Counted from the first letter of the stretch, positions 15,857 through 24,516 are shown. The stretch: DNA of 64,000 bases from Acidimicrobiales bacterium (GCA_040219515.1 JAVJSI010000018.1:222511-286510), one strand, 5' to 3'. A program made the numbers and translations. The notes: generated by a model not told the origin, from the sequence alone.

Positions 15857-17350
15857 CTACCGGAGCTCGCGGCGCAGGACCTTGCCGCTCATGCCCCGGG
15901 GGATCTCGTCGACCACGTCGATCTTCGTCGGGCACTTGTAGCGGGCGAGCTCGGTGGCACACCACTCGATCAGCTCGTCCTCTTCGACGGCACGGTCCGG
16001 TTCGGCCACGACGAACGCCTTCACCGCTTCACCGCTGTGGGGATGCGGAAGGCCGACCACACCCGCCTCGGCCACTGCGGGATGGGCCACGAGCACCCGT
16101 TCGACCTCGGCCGGGTACACGTTGAATCCGCTGACGATGATGAGGTCCTTCGCCCGGTCGACCAACGACAGCCGTCCTTCTTCGTCGACCACCGCGATGT
16201 CGCCGGTGCGCAGCCAACCGTCGTCGTCGAGCACGCGGGCCGTGGCCTCCGGGTCGTCGTAGTAGCCGAGGAACACGTTGGGACCGCGAACGAGGATCTC
16301 GCCCGGGTCGCCGATGTACACGTCGTCGCCGACCTCATCGACGAGGCGCACCTCGACGCCGGGGATCGGTCGCCCGATCGACCCGACGGGATCGTCGCCC
16401 GACGCGACCGACACGGACGGGCTGGCCTCGGTCAGGCCGTAGCCCTCGTGGATACGGAAACCGAACCGACCCATGGCGTCCTCGACGATGCGATCGGGAA
16501 TCGCGGCGGCCCCCGAGATGGCGAGCCGCAGCGTGGCGAACGACGAGGCCGACACATCGTCGATCTGCGTGAGTGCCGCCCACATCGTGGGTGGACCGGC
16601 CAGCACGGTGACCTTCTCGTGCTCGAGCACGTCGATCATCGACATGGGGTCGAAGCGCTCGACCAGCACCAGGGTGGACCCGACCCACATGGCCAGGTTG
16701 AGAATCGAGTTCAGCCCCAGCACATGGAACATGGGGACGACACAGACCGAGACATCGTCGGGGCGGGTGACCTGATCGGGTCGCGACATCAGCTGGCGGA
16801 GATTCGCGGCGAAGTTGCCGTGGCTGAGCATCGCCGCTTTCGGGCTGCCGGCCGTGCCACTCGTGAAGAGCAGCGCGCAGAGGTCATCGTCGTCGCGAGG
16901 GACGATGGCGGCACCGTTGTCGAGCTGCATCGCCTCGTCGAGGTCGACCGCACCCTCGAGCTCGCTGCCGGCCGGGGCGAAGACGTGTTCGAGCGTCGGG
17001 ACCTTCGTTCGATCGAGGGTGGAGAGCGCCGCGACACCGGCCGGACCGGCGATCACCACGCGCACCGCCGCCGCGGAGAGCTCGCGTTCGACCTCGGCCG
17101 CCGGGGCCTGCGGGTTCAGCGGCACGGCGACGAATCCGGCGCCGATGATGGCGAACCAGGCCCGCACGAAACGGGGATTCGTGCCGCACAGGATCGCGAT
17201 GCGATCACCCTCGTCGAGGCCGAGGCGGCTGAGCACGCCCCGGGTGGCGTCGATCTCGTCACGCAGTCGTCCGTAGCTGATCCGGTCGCCGCCCGCGACG
17301 AGCGCCGTCCGGTCGCCGGGATGGTCTTCGAGAAGGGTCGCCAAGTTCAC
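15857..17350 (-). CDS. AMP-forming acyl-CoA synthetase / ligase
   Basis: The 497-residue protein belongs to the ANL superfamily and should activate a carboxylic acid as an acyl-adenylate and transfer it to CoA. The P-loop-like LLFTSGTAGSPKAAMLSHGN is at about residue 170-190, GYGLTEASPS follows at about 300, the hinge region reads DRAKDLIIVSGFNVYPAEVE, and the catalytic C-terminal lysine is in GMSGKVLRREL. Length and motifs fit medium- to long-chain acyl-CoA ligases, but the acid substrate cannot be told. The GTG start is at 17348-17350. It is transcribed towards rex with a 73-bp gap holding the Rex operator. Confidence 0.92.
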   Translation of the reverse strand: MNLATLLEDHPGDRTALVAGGDRISYGRLRDEIDATRGVLSRLGLDEGDRIAILCGTNPRFVRAWFAIIGAGFVAVPLNPQAPAAEVERELSAAAVRVVIAGPAGVAALSTLDRTKVPTLEHVFAPAGSELEGAVDLDEAMQLDNGAAIVPRDDDDLCALLFTSGTAGSPKAAMLSHGNFAANLRQLMSRPDQVTRPDDVSVCVVPMFHVLGLNSILNLAMWVGSTLVLVERFDPMSMIDVLEHEKVTVLAGPPTMWAALTQIDDVSASSFATLRLAISGAAAIPDRIVEDAMGRFGFRIHEGYGLTEASPSVSVASGDDPVGSIGRPIPGVEVRLVDEVGDDVYIGDPGEILVRGPNVFLGYYDDPEATARVLDDDGWLRTGDIAVVDEEGRLSLVDRAKDLIIVSGFNVYPAEVERVLVAHPAVAEAGVVGLPHPHSGEAVKAFVVAEPDRAVEEDELIEWCATELARYKCPTKIDVVDEIPRGMSGKVLRRELR

Positions 17351-17432
17351 GGTGGGAATGATGCCACGGTCATGCCGTCGGGCCCTCGGTGGGCCTCAAG
17401 GATCGCTCAGGGGCGCCGATGGGATCAGTGAC

Positions 17433-18119
17433 ATGAACCGCGCCCAGGAACCCCGCCTCGACCCCATCCGGCGCCGAGTTGCATTCGTCGTCGCCGTCAC
17501 CCTCGCGGTGGTCGGCTCACTGCTCTGGTCGGGCCCCGATCCGGTCGCCGCGTCGGCCGACGACGAAGCCGCGTTCGTCGCGGCGCTCAACCAGGTCCGG
17601 GCGAACGAGGGGCTCCCCCCGTTCACGGTCGACGCCGAGCTCTCGAACCTCGCCCGCGGTCACGCCCAGGTGATGGCCGACGCCGGCGAGATCTTCCACG
17701 CCAACCCGATCAGCGGTGGCTACAGCGGCGACTGGTCGAAGTTCGGCGAGAACGTCGGCGTCGGTGCCAATGTGCAGGTCCTTGTCGACGCCTTCGTCGC
17801 GAGCCCCGGTCATTTCGCGAACATCATCGATCCCGCGTTCACCGAGATCGGCGTGGGCGTGGTCTGGAAGGACTCGGCGCTCTACACGACCCATCGGTTC
17901 CTCCAGCCGCCCAGCGCGGTACCGACCACCACGGCGCCGCCGCCGGCCACCACCGCGCCACCGCCGACGGTCGCTCCGCCGTCGACGACCGAGCCCACTG
18001 TCCCGACCACGACCCTGCCCGTCGTGACCACCACGACGGTTGCGCCCCTGCCTCGGCCGTCGATCGCCGCGGAACGGGTCGTCGCCCTGTTCGCGATGCT
18101 CGATCAGGTCGGCACCTGA
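17433..18119 (+). CDS. secreted CAP-domain (SCP/PR1-like) protein
   Basis: I start at the ATG at 17433, which puts a clear signal sequence (about 12-36, ending ASADDEA) at the N-terminus; an earlier in-frame start would precede it with unrelated residues. A CAP domain follows at about 38-155, with LNQVRANEGLPPF, LARGHAQVMADAG, FGENVG and SPGHFANIIDPAFTEIGVG. The tail is a Pro/Thr-rich linker (about 160-205) and a short helix (SIAAERVVALFAML). CAP proteins are extracellular; in bacteria their roles are mostly unknown. The stop is 4 bp from the start of the ABC ATPase gene, so the three genes may be one transcript. Confidence 0.9.
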   Translation: MNRAQEPRLDPIRRRVAFVVAVTLAVVGSLLWSGPDPVAASADDEAAFVAALNQVRANEGLPPFTVDAELSNLARGHAQVMADAGEIFHANPISGGYSGDWSKFGENVGVGANVQVLVDAFVASPGHFANIIDPAFTEIGVGVVWKDSALYTTHRFLQPPSAVPTTTAPPPATTAPPPTVAPPSTTEPTVPTTTLPVVTTTTVAPLPRPSIAAERVVALFAMLDQVGT

Positions 18120-18123
18120 GTCC

Positions 18124-19083
18124 ATGACGGCGTCGGACCACGCGTCGATCACCACCCGCGCCCTCTCCCGTTCGTTCGACGATCGGATCGCGGTCGATGG
18201 CCTCGATCTCGACGTGCACCGTGGCGAGGTCCTCGCGCTGCTCGGCCCCAACGGCGCCGGCAAGACGACGACCGTCCGCATGCTCAACGGCGTACTCACA
18301 CCCGATCGCGGCGAGGTGCGGGTGCTCGGCCTCGACCCCACCGTCGACGGTGACGAGGTGCGCCGCCGTACCGGCGTGCTCACCGAGAACGCCGGGCTCG
18401 ACGACCGACTGACCGCCCGGGAGAACCTCGAGTACACCGCCCGGATGCGGGGCTACTCGAACGCCGAGTCCCGGAGCCGGGTCGACGCCCAGCTCGGCCG
18501 CTTCGACATGTCGGACATGGCCGACCTCCGCACCGCCGGGTTCTCGACCGGTCAGCGCAAGCGGTTGGCGCTGGCGCGAGCGCTGTTGCACGACCCGGAG
18601 ATCCTCTTTCTCGACGAGCCCACCTCGGGCCTCGACCCCGCGGCCACCCGGGACGTGACCGACCTGATCGGCAGCCTGGCCCGCGAGCACGGTCGCACCG
18701 TGCTGCTCGCCACCCACTTCCTCGGGGAGGCCGGCCGGGTGGCCGACCGGATGGCGGTGCTGGACCGTGGCCGCCTCCGCGCCCTCGGCAAGCCCGACGA
18801 CCTCGCCGCCGAACTGTGGGACGGCGTGCCCGCCGATCTCGACTTCGGCGGACCGGTGGCCCAGACCATCCTCGATCTCGTCGACAGCGTCGAAGGCGTC
18901 CTGCGCACCGAGGCCCGCGCGACCGGCGCGACCGTGGCCATCCGCGACCGCCGGACGATGGCCGCGATCCTCTCCACCCTGGCCGCCCACGAGATCGACG
19001 TGTTCGGGGCGACCGTGCGCCAGGCCTCGATGGAGGACGTGTACTTCGCCCTCGAATCCAGCTTCGTCGCGGAGCGCGCATGA
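18124..19083 (+). CDS. ABC-2 type exporter ATP-binding protein
   Basis: The start is the ATG at 18124, 4 bp after the CAP gene. The 320-residue product has Walker A LLGPNGAGKTTTVRML, a Q-loop region (GVLTENAGLDDRLTARENL), the signature FSTGQRKRLALARALLHD (STGQ in place of LSGGQ), Walker B EILFLDEPTSGLDP and the switch His in LLATHFLGEAGRV. The C-terminal 90 residues form the extra domain common in NatA/DrrA-type exporters. Its stop overlaps the next gene, a membrane permease, as ATGA, so they form one transporter. The transported substrate is unknown. Confidence 0.93.
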   Translation: MTASDHASITTRALSRSFDDRIAVDGLDLDVHRGEVLALLGPNGAGKTTTVRMLNGVLTPDRGEVRVLGLDPTVDGDEVRRRTGVLTENAGLDDRLTARENLEYTARMRGYSNAESRSRVDAQLGRFDMSDMADLRTAGFSTGQRKRLALARALLHDPEILFLDEPTSGLDPAATRDVTDLIGSLAREHGRTVLLATHFLGEAGRVADRMAVLDRGRLRALGKPDDLAAELWDGVPADLDFGGPVAQTILDLVDSVEGVLRTEARATGATVAIRDRRTMAAILSTLAAHEIDVFGATVRQASMEDVYFALESSFVAERA

Positions 19084-19904
19084 GCACCTTCGTCGCGCCC
19101 GACACCCACGCCATCCGGGCGATCATCGCGCGGGACCTGCGAGCCGTTCGCCGCAGCAAGGCGGTCATCATCCCGATGCTCTCCGTGCCGGTGATCCTGA
19201 TGGTCGTGCTGCCCCTCGTGGTCGGCTACGCGGCGCGCCGGGCCAGCCGCACGGGTGGCCGCATCGAGTTCCTCGACTCGCTGCCCTCGCAACTGGCCGA
19301 GCCGATCGCCTCGCTGCCCCAGGAGGAGCAACTGCTCACGCTCGTGCTCGGTTTTCTGCTCGCGCCCCTTTTCCTCATCGTGCCGCTGATGGTGTCGGCC
19401 GTCCTGGCCGCCGACGCGTTCGCGGGCGAGAAGGAGCGGCGGACCATGGAAACACTGCTGCACCTTCCGATCGCCGACCGCGACATGTTCATCGCGAAGT
19501 TCCTGACCGGCTTCCTCCCGGCCGTCGCCATCTCGTGGATCGGCTTTGCCGCCTTCACCGTCGTGGCCAACACCGTGTCCTACGGCATCGTCGACGGCCT
19601 CGTGGTGCCCAACGGGCTGTGGCTGATCGTGATCTTCTGGGTCGCGCCGGCCGTCGCCACGCTGGGACTCGGCATCATGGTGCGCGTGTCGGCCCGGTGC
19701 CGCACCACCCAGGAAGCGAACCAGTTGGGCGGTGCCGTGATCCTGCCGCTGGTGTTCGTGGCGGTCGGTCAATCCACGGGACTCCTCCTGGTCGACGCCG
19801 CCCTCGCGTTCACCATCGGCGCGGGCATCTGGGTCGTCGCCCTCCTGCTCGTGGTTCGCGGTGCCACCCGTTTCACCCGCGATCGGGTGGCGGGCGACAA
19901 CTAG
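19080..19904 (+). CDS. ABC-2 type exporter permease
   Basis: The ATG at 19080 overlaps the ATPase stop by 4 bp. The 274-residue protein has a first helix after a basic start (VIIPMLSVPVILMVVLPLVV, about 29-48), an outside loop, and at least five more hydrophobic helices (about 88-110, 136-160, 174-200, 215-237, 240-258). AGEKERRTMETLLHLPI after the second helix is the coupling-helix signature of NatB/ABC-2 permeases. The stop TAG at 19902-19904 interlocks with the stop of a minus-strand small gene in a shared CTAG. Confidence 0.9.
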   Translation: MSTFVAPDTHAIRAIIARDLRAVRRSKAVIIPMLSVPVILMVVLPLVVGYAARRASRTGGRIEFLDSLPSQLAEPIASLPQEEQLLTLVLGFLLAPLFLIVPLMVSAVLAADAFAGEKERRTMETLLHLPIADRDMFIAKFLTGFLPAVAISWIGFAAFTVVANTVSYGIVDGLVVPNGLWLIVIFWVAPAVATLGLGIMVRVSARCRTTQEANQLGGAVILPLVFVAVGQSTGLLLVDAALAFTIGAGIWVVALLLVVRGATRFTRDRVAGDN

Positions 19905-19990
19905 CGCGTCAGCAGGAAGAACTGCAGCGCGCCGGCCGCGAGAATCGCGAACAGCAAGAACGCGATCACCAGCGTCGTGCCACTTCTCAT
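19901..19990 (-). CDS. 29-residue single-helix membrane peptide
   Basis: A short frame with an ATG at 19988-19990 encodes 29 residues: a basic MRSG start, then an uninterrupted hydrophobic helix of about 20 residues, ending LLTR. A GAGGGG ribosome site sits 7 bases upstream and overlaps the stop of the SAM hydroxide adenosyltransferase gene, so translation is probably coupled to it. The composition is that of a real single-pass small membrane protein. Function unknown; it could be a transporter or enzyme-associated micropeptide. Confidence 0.6.
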   Translation of the reverse strand: MRSGTTLVIAFLLFAILAAGALQFFLLTR

Positions 19991-20000
19991 GCCAGTCCCC

Positions 20001-20921
20001 TCATGACGGTCGCTTTCCCAGTTGGACCGATGTGACGGCGCCCGGATTCGGGTTGCCGTCGAGCGCGGAGATGCGCACCTCGTCGCCCTCGGCCAGACCG
20101 AACTCGGCCGCCGCCGATGACCGGGCGACCGCAATCGACAGAAGGCCGCTCGAGTCGACCACCAGGCCCACGCGGCCGGTCGGCACGTCGTCGTAGGCGG
20201 CGGCCAACACGGCGACGCGCTCATCGCCACCGATGTTCACCATGAGGTGTTCGCCGAACAGGGCCACGTCGATCGGGTCGACATTGATCTGGCAGTTGCC
20301 GAAGCGGTCGACCCACAGGACTTCGCACACGAGGCTGTCGTTCTCGACCTGGCTGACAGGCAGGAGACCGGGCATGAGTCCGGCCGGTTCGATCTCGGGG
20401 CCGAGATCGGTGATCGATACTCCGTTGCAGAGATGGGCCGCGGCCGGGGCGAACACGTCGCGTCCGTCGAACGTGGCGCCGCCCGCAGTGTCGAGTCGGT
20501 GCTCGGGCGACGTGAGCTCCACGGCGCGCGTGGCGCCACCCACGAGTCCGACCGCCGGTGCGAGCAGGCCGTTGTCGGGGCCGACGAGATAGGACGCACC
20601 GTCGCCCACCTCGATCACGATCGGCCGGCGGCTCGTGCCGACCCCCGGATCGACCACGGCTACGACGACCCCCGGACACAGGTAGTTCGCGGCGCGGGCG
20701 AGCGCGAGCCCACCGGCGCGGGTGTCGAACGGCGCAATGCCGTGGGTGACGTCGACCACGGTCACGTGGGGGGCGATCGACCGCACGACCGAGTGAACGA
20801 CGCCGACGAACTCGTCACCGTGCCCGAAGTCGGACAGGAAGGAGACGGTGTCGAATCGCGGATTCACCCCCACGACGCTACCGGCGGGACCGCGACGGTG
20901 GTCAGTCGGCCCCGAGCTCAC
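20001..20921 (-). CDS. SAM hydroxide adenosyltransferase (DUF62 / chlorinase-fluorinase fold)
   Basis: Family members hydrolyse S-adenosylmethionine to adenosine and methionine using an activated water. FLSDFGHGDEFVG near the N-terminus, VDVTHGI, VVAVVDPGVGTSRRPI, LVGPDNGLL and the downstream FDGRDVFAPAAAHL are typical. The 306-residue length assumes a GTG at 20919-20921 that overlaps proC by 20 bp; a GTG at 20865-20867 would give 288 residues and begin closer to the domain, so the start is uncertain. The halogenase-specific loop is not evident, so hydrolase is the better call. The 29-residue peptide follows directly. Confidence 0.87.
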   Translation of the reverse strand: MSSGPTDHRRGPAGSVVGVNPRFDTVSFLSDFGHGDEFVGVVHSVVRSIAPHVTVVDVTHGIAPFDTRAGGLALARAANYLCPGVVVAVVDPGVGTSRRPIVIEVGDGASYLVGPDNGLLAPAVGLVGGATRAVELTSPEHRLDTAGGATFDGRDVFAPAAAHLCNGVSITDLGPEIEPAGLMPGLLPVSQVENDSLVCEVLWVDRFGNCQINVDPIDVALFGEHLMVNIGGDERVAVLAAAYDDVPTGRVGLVVDSSGLLSIAVARSSAAAEFGLAEGDEVRISALDGNPNPGAVTSVQLGKRPS

Positions 20922-21702
20922 GCGAGCGAGCAGCCGACGCCTTCACCACCTCACCGACGAGTCCGAGGAAGTCGGCGGCGGCGAACACGGCCAGGCCGGC
21001 CGCGGTGGTGCCGCCCTTCGAGGTCACGTTGGTCCGCAACACGGCCGGATCCTCGCCCGTCTCCGAGAGCAGCGCGGCCGCACCCAGCAGCGTCTGGCGG
21101 GCCAGGGCGTCGGCCGTCGCGGGCGGCAGCCCTTCGGCGATGCCGGCGGCGATCAGGGCCTCGGCCAGGTGGAACACGTAGGCCGGCCCCGAACCCGACA
21201 AACCGGTGACCGCGTCGAGTTGCTCCTCGTCGACGGTCACCACGAGCCCGACGGCGGCGAGGATGCCCGACGCCCAGGCGATGTCGTCATCCGTGGTGTG
21301 GGTGCCACCGGCGATGGCGGCCGCGCCCTTGCCCACGAGGGCCGGCGTGTTCGGCATGCACCGCACCACCGCGACGCCGTCACGTAGCCCCGCCTCGATC
21401 GCGGCAATGCGCACGCCGGCCGCGATCGACAGCACCCGCGACACGCCGGCGTCGGCCAGCCCGGGCAGCACGGCCGTCACCACATCGGGCTTCACCGCGA
21501 TGACTGCGTCGACGCCGGCAAGCGGTGTCTCGCCGATCGAGAGGTCGGGCCATGACGTGGCGAGTTCGGCCCGCCGGCCGGCGCGCGGTTCGACGACATG
21601 GAACTCGTCGGCTCGTGCCCGACCCTGCTCGATCATTCCGCCGAGGAGCGCCTCGGCCATCTTTCCGCCGCCGATCATCTGGAGCTTCGTCACACGGCGC
21701 AC
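20902..21702 (-). CDS. proC: pyrroline-5-carboxylate reductase
   Basis: It makes proline from pyrroline-5-carboxylate with NAD(P)H. The 266 residues include the Rossmann motif GGGKMAEALLGGM, VKPDVV, RCMPNTPALVGKGAAAI, the family-specific GLSGSGPAYVFHLAEAL and the C-terminal DPAVLRTNVTSKGGTTAAGL. A GTG at 21700-21702 is taken as the start; another GTG three codons later is equally possible. It lies just upstream of the SAM hydrolase gene, with overlapping ends. The upstream gap carries phased A-tracts that may bend the promoter. Confidence 0.95.
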   Translation of the reverse strand: MRRVTKLQMIGGGKMAEALLGGMIEQGRARADEFHVVEPRAGRRAELATSWPDLSIGETPLAGVDAVIAVKPDVVTAVLPGLADAGVSRVLSIAAGVRIAAIEAGLRDGVAVVRCMPNTPALVGKGAAAIAGGTHTTDDDIAWASGILAAVGLVVTVDEEQLDAVTGLSGSGPAYVFHLAEALIAAGIAEGLPPATADALARQTLLGAAALLSETGEDPAVLRTNVTSKGGTTAAGLAVFAAADFLGLVGEVVKASAARSRELGAD

Positions 21703-21780
21703 CGTAGGCCAGAACGTGAACGACCCGGTGGGAGCAAGATCAGCGCACTTCCCCGAGCGCCTCGCACCCCCACCGGGTCT

Positions 21781-21856
21781 GAAACGAAACTACACGAAAC
21801 TTACTGAAAAGCAAGCCCCTCTTGCGAAGTACCGTCGCATTGTTCAACCCTTGAAC
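21781..21856. promoter_or_regulatory. phased GAAA tracts and inverted repeat upstream of proC
   Basis: The 141-bp gap between proC and the YbjN-like gene is locally AT-rich. GAAA tracts start at 21786, 21796 and 21806, exactly 10 bp apart, and ACGAAACT is repeated at 21784 and 21794; this spacing favours intrinsic bending. GTTCAA-CCC-TTGAAC at 21842-21856 is a perfect 6-bp inverted repeat over the YbjN-like stop codon. It could be an operator or part of a weak terminator. Confidence 0.4.
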
Positions 21857-22308
21857 CGGGATGCATAGCCGAGCCGCATGGCCGGTCGGAAGATCAGTTC
21901 GACGGCGGCCCACATCGAGCCGAGGATGCGGTCGAGTTCGGCGTCGTTCACCGCCGCGACGGGGAGCGAGCCGCGCAGGTAGACGGCTTCCTCCTCACCG
22001 ATCTCGAGATGAAGGCCGGTCAGCTTGCGATTGCGGCGCAGCAGGTGGGCGTAGAACTCGACCTCGTTCTCTTCCGGCGCCGGCATGAGGAAGGTCTCGT
22101 AGGAAAGGGTGCGCTGACCGAGCGTCCACCACGCGGTCCACACGTCCTTCTCCTCGCCCCGCAGGCGCACGAACCAGCGGACGATGTCGTCCTCGGAACG
22201 CTCGACCGCTTCGAGCGCCGGATTCTCCGCCATCTCGCCGGCGAGCCATTCGTCGATGTGCGCTTCGAGCGTGGCGAGTTCCTCGGGACTCGCGGGCGGT
22301 GACTGCAC
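21844..22308 (-). CDS. YbjN-domain protein next to mshA
   Basis: The 154-residue product starts with a helical segment (SPEELATLEAHIDEWLAGEM) and continues into a YbjN-like alpha/beta domain, with TLGQRTLSYETFLMPAPEEN, an EFYAHLLRRNRKLTGLHLEIGEE-type strand/helix region read in pieces, AVYLRGSLPVAAVND and a closing helix. YbjN domains resemble secretion chaperones and act as protein-binding modules. In mycobacteria a YbjN-like gene also lies by mshA, so the neighbour order is conserved, but its role is not known. It begins 3 bp after the mshA stop. Confidence 0.75.
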   Translation of the reverse strand: MQSPPASPEELATLEAHIDEWLAGEMAENPALEAVERSEDDIVRWFVRLRGEEKDVWTAWWTLGQRTLSYETFLMPAPEENEVEFYAHLLRRNRKLTGLHLEIGEEEAVYLRGSLPVAAVNDAELDRILGSMWAAVELIFRPAMRLGYASRFKG

Positions 22309-22311
22309 GCG

Positions 22312-23523
22312 TCAGGCCAGACAGTCGACGGGCGCGCGTCGGCCGAGGTCGAGATAGACCCGCCGCAGACGGGCGGCCATCGTGGTCCACGTGTAGGACA
22401 GCGCCGCGTCGGCCGCGTGACGGGACATCTCGTCGGCCAGCAGCGGCGAATCGAGGATGCGGCGCGTGGCCGCTGCGAAGTCGCGAGGATCGCGGCCGCT
22501 GATGCGGAATCCGGTGCGCCCTTCCTCGATGAGCGTGCGGAGCCCGCCCACGTCGGCAGCCACGACGGGTGTGCCACACGCGGCGGCCTCGAGGGCGACG
22601 AGGCCGAAGGACTCACTGCGCGACGGCACGAGACACACGTCGGCGGCCCGGTAGTAGGTCGACAGCACATGGTGGGGCTGCGGCGGAATCATGTCGACAC
22701 GATCGGTGAGGCCCCGATCGGCGATGAGCTTCTCGATCTTGCGCACCTCGTCGTCGCCGTCGTTGCCGCTCGCACCGCCGACGATCAGCAGGCGCGCGTC
22801 GTCGTGTCCGAGCTCGGCCAACGCCTCGACGGCGACGTCGACACCCTTGAGCGGCTGGATACGACCGACGAACAGCAGCAGGGGCTCGGCGCCCAGACCG
22901 AGTGCGGTGCGGGCGCCGTCACGGGCACCCGGAGAGAAAAATGCATGGTCGACACCGGGGGGAACCACCTCGACGCGGTCGGGGTCGGCCCCGTAGTGGG
23001 TGACGAGCTCGTGGAGTTCGGTGACCGAATTCGCGGTGATGACGTCCGCGCAGCGGATGACCTCGGACTCGGCGTGGATTCGGCGCTGCGGCTCGGCGTC
23101 GCCCGTCTCGGCCTTGACTCGGGCCAGCGTGTGGAACGTGGTGACCAGCGGCAGGTCGAGCTGATGCTTGAGCCGGTGACCGGCCACGCCGGAGAGCCAG
23201 TAGTTCGCGTGGATCACGTCGGCCGGACGCTCGGCCAGGTCGCGCCCGACCGCGTCGGTGAACTCGTCGACGATGTCGGGGAGTTCTTCCTTGGCCATCC
23301 CGATCGGGCCCGCGTCGATGTGGACCACGCGGAACCCCGGTTCCACGTCGACGACCTCGGGCAGATCGTGGGTCCAGCGGCGGACGTAGACGGTTGCGTC
23401 GGTGCCGGCCTGCGCCAGCGACGACACGAGCTCGCGGATGTAGACGTTCATGCCCCCGGCATCGCCGTGGCCCGGCTGGACCAGGGGCGACGTGTGCAGG
23501 GAGAGGACCGCGACTCGACTCAC
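22312..23523 (-). CDS. mshA: D-inositol-3-phosphate glycosyltransferase (mycothiol synthesis)
   Basis: MshA transfers GlcNAc from UDP-GlcNAc to inositol-3-phosphate, the first step of mycothiol, the actinobacterial thiol. I choose the GTG at 23521-23523 because GGAG lies 6 bases upstream and the product then begins with the conserved strand RVAVLSLHTSPL; an ATG at 23556 would add 11 residues. The 403-residue GT4 protein has QPGHGDAGGMNVYIRELVSS, HANYWLSG, the C-terminal Rossmann half with LLFVGRIQPLKG, and the donor-binding SRSESFGLVALEAAACGTPV. Only this msh gene is in the window. Confidence 0.94.
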   Translation of the reverse strand: MSRVAVLSLHTSPLVQPGHGDAGGMNVYIRELVSSLAQAGTDATVYVRRWTHDLPEVVDVEPGFRVVHIDAGPIGMAKEELPDIVDEFTDAVGRDLAERPADVIHANYWLSGVAGHRLKHQLDLPLVTTFHTLARVKAETGDAEPQRRIHAESEVIRCADVITANSVTELHELVTHYGADPDRVEVVPPGVDHAFFSPGARDGARTALGLGAEPLLLFVGRIQPLKGVDVAVEALAELGHDDARLLIVGGASGNDGDDEVRKIEKLIADRGLTDRVDMIPPQPHHVLSTYYRAADVCLVPSRSESFGLVALEAAACGTPVVAADVGGLRTLIEEGRTGFRISGRDPRDFAAATRRILDSPLLADEMSRHAADAALSYTWTTMAARLRRVYLDLGRRAPVDCLA

Positions 23524-23584
23524 GTCATGCTCCAACGCGCGAGACCGGGACGACATTCCCGGCCCCGTCGCAGGTCGAGCATGA

Positions 23585-24112
23585 TCACGCCGGGGTGGCG
23601 GGCGGCTCTCCCGCTGCAATCCGACGGGCGAGTTCGCCGTTGAGCGCGTCGATGGTGGTGTGGAGCGACCGGCGGCTGCTCGAGAGTCGTTTCTCGAAGT
23701 CCCGCAGGCCGTGGATGGCGGTCGCGAGATCGTCGTCGCTCAGGCTGACGACGTCGGACATGACCGACGCGCTGACGACGTCGTCGAGCACGGCGCTCAA
23801 CGGCACGACCACGTCGTCGGGCGGATCGAGCTCCTGCTCCACGCGGCCCGAGCCCGGCGCGCGGACACCGTCGCTCAGCAGTTCGGGGAGCCGCGCCACG
23901 AGGTCGGCCAGGTCGCCGCCGCCACCGTCGGCTCGGCGCTGGGTCTCCGCGACGATCACGTCGAGGCGACCCTGGGTCAACCGACGGACATAGGAGACGC
24001 CGTTCTCGAGGTCGGTGCACCTCGCTCGCTTGGCCCGGAGGTCGTTGGTCGCAACATCGGCCAGACCCGAGAGGAACTCGGGATCCAACACGTGTTGCAG
24101 ATCAGGGATCAT
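23585..24112 (-). CDS. RsiG-like coiled-coil protein with c-di-GMP binding motif
   Basis: The 175-residue product is two helical segments joined by an acidic linker. Helix one has E36-xxx-S40-xx-R43-xxx-Q47-xxx-D51, an exact match to the E(X)3S(X)2R(X)3Q(X)3D motif known from RsiG, which binds c-di-GMP and sequesters sigma factor WhiG in Streptomyces. Helix two has E140-xxx-S144-xx-R147-xxx-H151-xxx-D155, the same spacing with His for Gln. This is seen directly; that it binds c-di-GMP and a sigma factor is inferred. No WhiG gene is in the window. It lies just upstream of mshA on the same strand. Confidence 0.82.
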   Translation of the reverse strand: MIPDLQHVLDPEFLSGLADVATNDLRAKRARCTDLENGVSYVRRLTQGRLDVIVAETQRRADGGGGDLADLVARLPELLSDGVRAPGSGRVEQELDPPDDVVVPLSAVLDDVVSASVMSDVVSLSDDDLATAIHGLRDFEKRLSSSRRSLHTTIDALNGELARRIAAGEPPATPA

Positions 24113-24189
24113 TCTTCGGCTCTCGACCTTCTGCGTCGTCGAATTCTCTGTCGTCGAATTCTCTGTCTTCGATCACTGTCGGCGGCAGC

Positions 24190-24450
24190 CTACCGGGACC
24201 GGCGCGGCCCGCCGGACCCGCCCGAGACGGGGGGCAGCACCGCCACCTCGTCGTCGTCGGAAACGGGGTGGCTCCGCTCCGTGGCTTCCCCGTTGCACCA
24301 CACCGCGGCGGTGTCGAGCACGCCCGCGAACACTTCGCCGTACTCGGCCACTGCCGCGTCGAGCACCTCCCCCACGGTGGCACCGGCGAACTCGTCGGCT
24401 TTCGTACCGGCCGCCTCGCGGGCGGATGCGAACAAGCGAAGCTGTGCCAT
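24190..24450 (-). CDS. MoaD/ThiS-like ubiquitin-fold sulfur carrier with C-terminal extension
   Basis: The ATG at 24448-24450 starts an 86-residue protein beginning [15 protein letters not shown], typical of MoaD. The ubiquitin-like fold ends with the conserved [13 protein letters not shown], but the chain continues after the Gly-Gly with six more residues (PRRSR end), whereas active carriers end in a bare Gly-Gly thiocarboxylate. Either a protease trims it, as a Mec+-type JAMM enzyme does for some actinobacterial carriers, or it is not used as a thiocarboxylate. No molybdopterin genes lie nearby. It diverges from the histidine phosphatase gene across a 66-bp gap. Confidence 0.8.
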   Translation of the reverse strand: MAQLRLFASAREAAGTKADEFAGATVGEVLDAAVAEYGEVFAGVLDTAAVWCNGEATERSHPVSDDDEVAVLPPVSGGSGGPRRSR

Positions 24451-24516
24451 CGGACGCCACGGTAGCGGCGCCATCCCCACCGGTGTCAGTGCGCGCCGAT
24501 ACGGTCGGCATCGATC

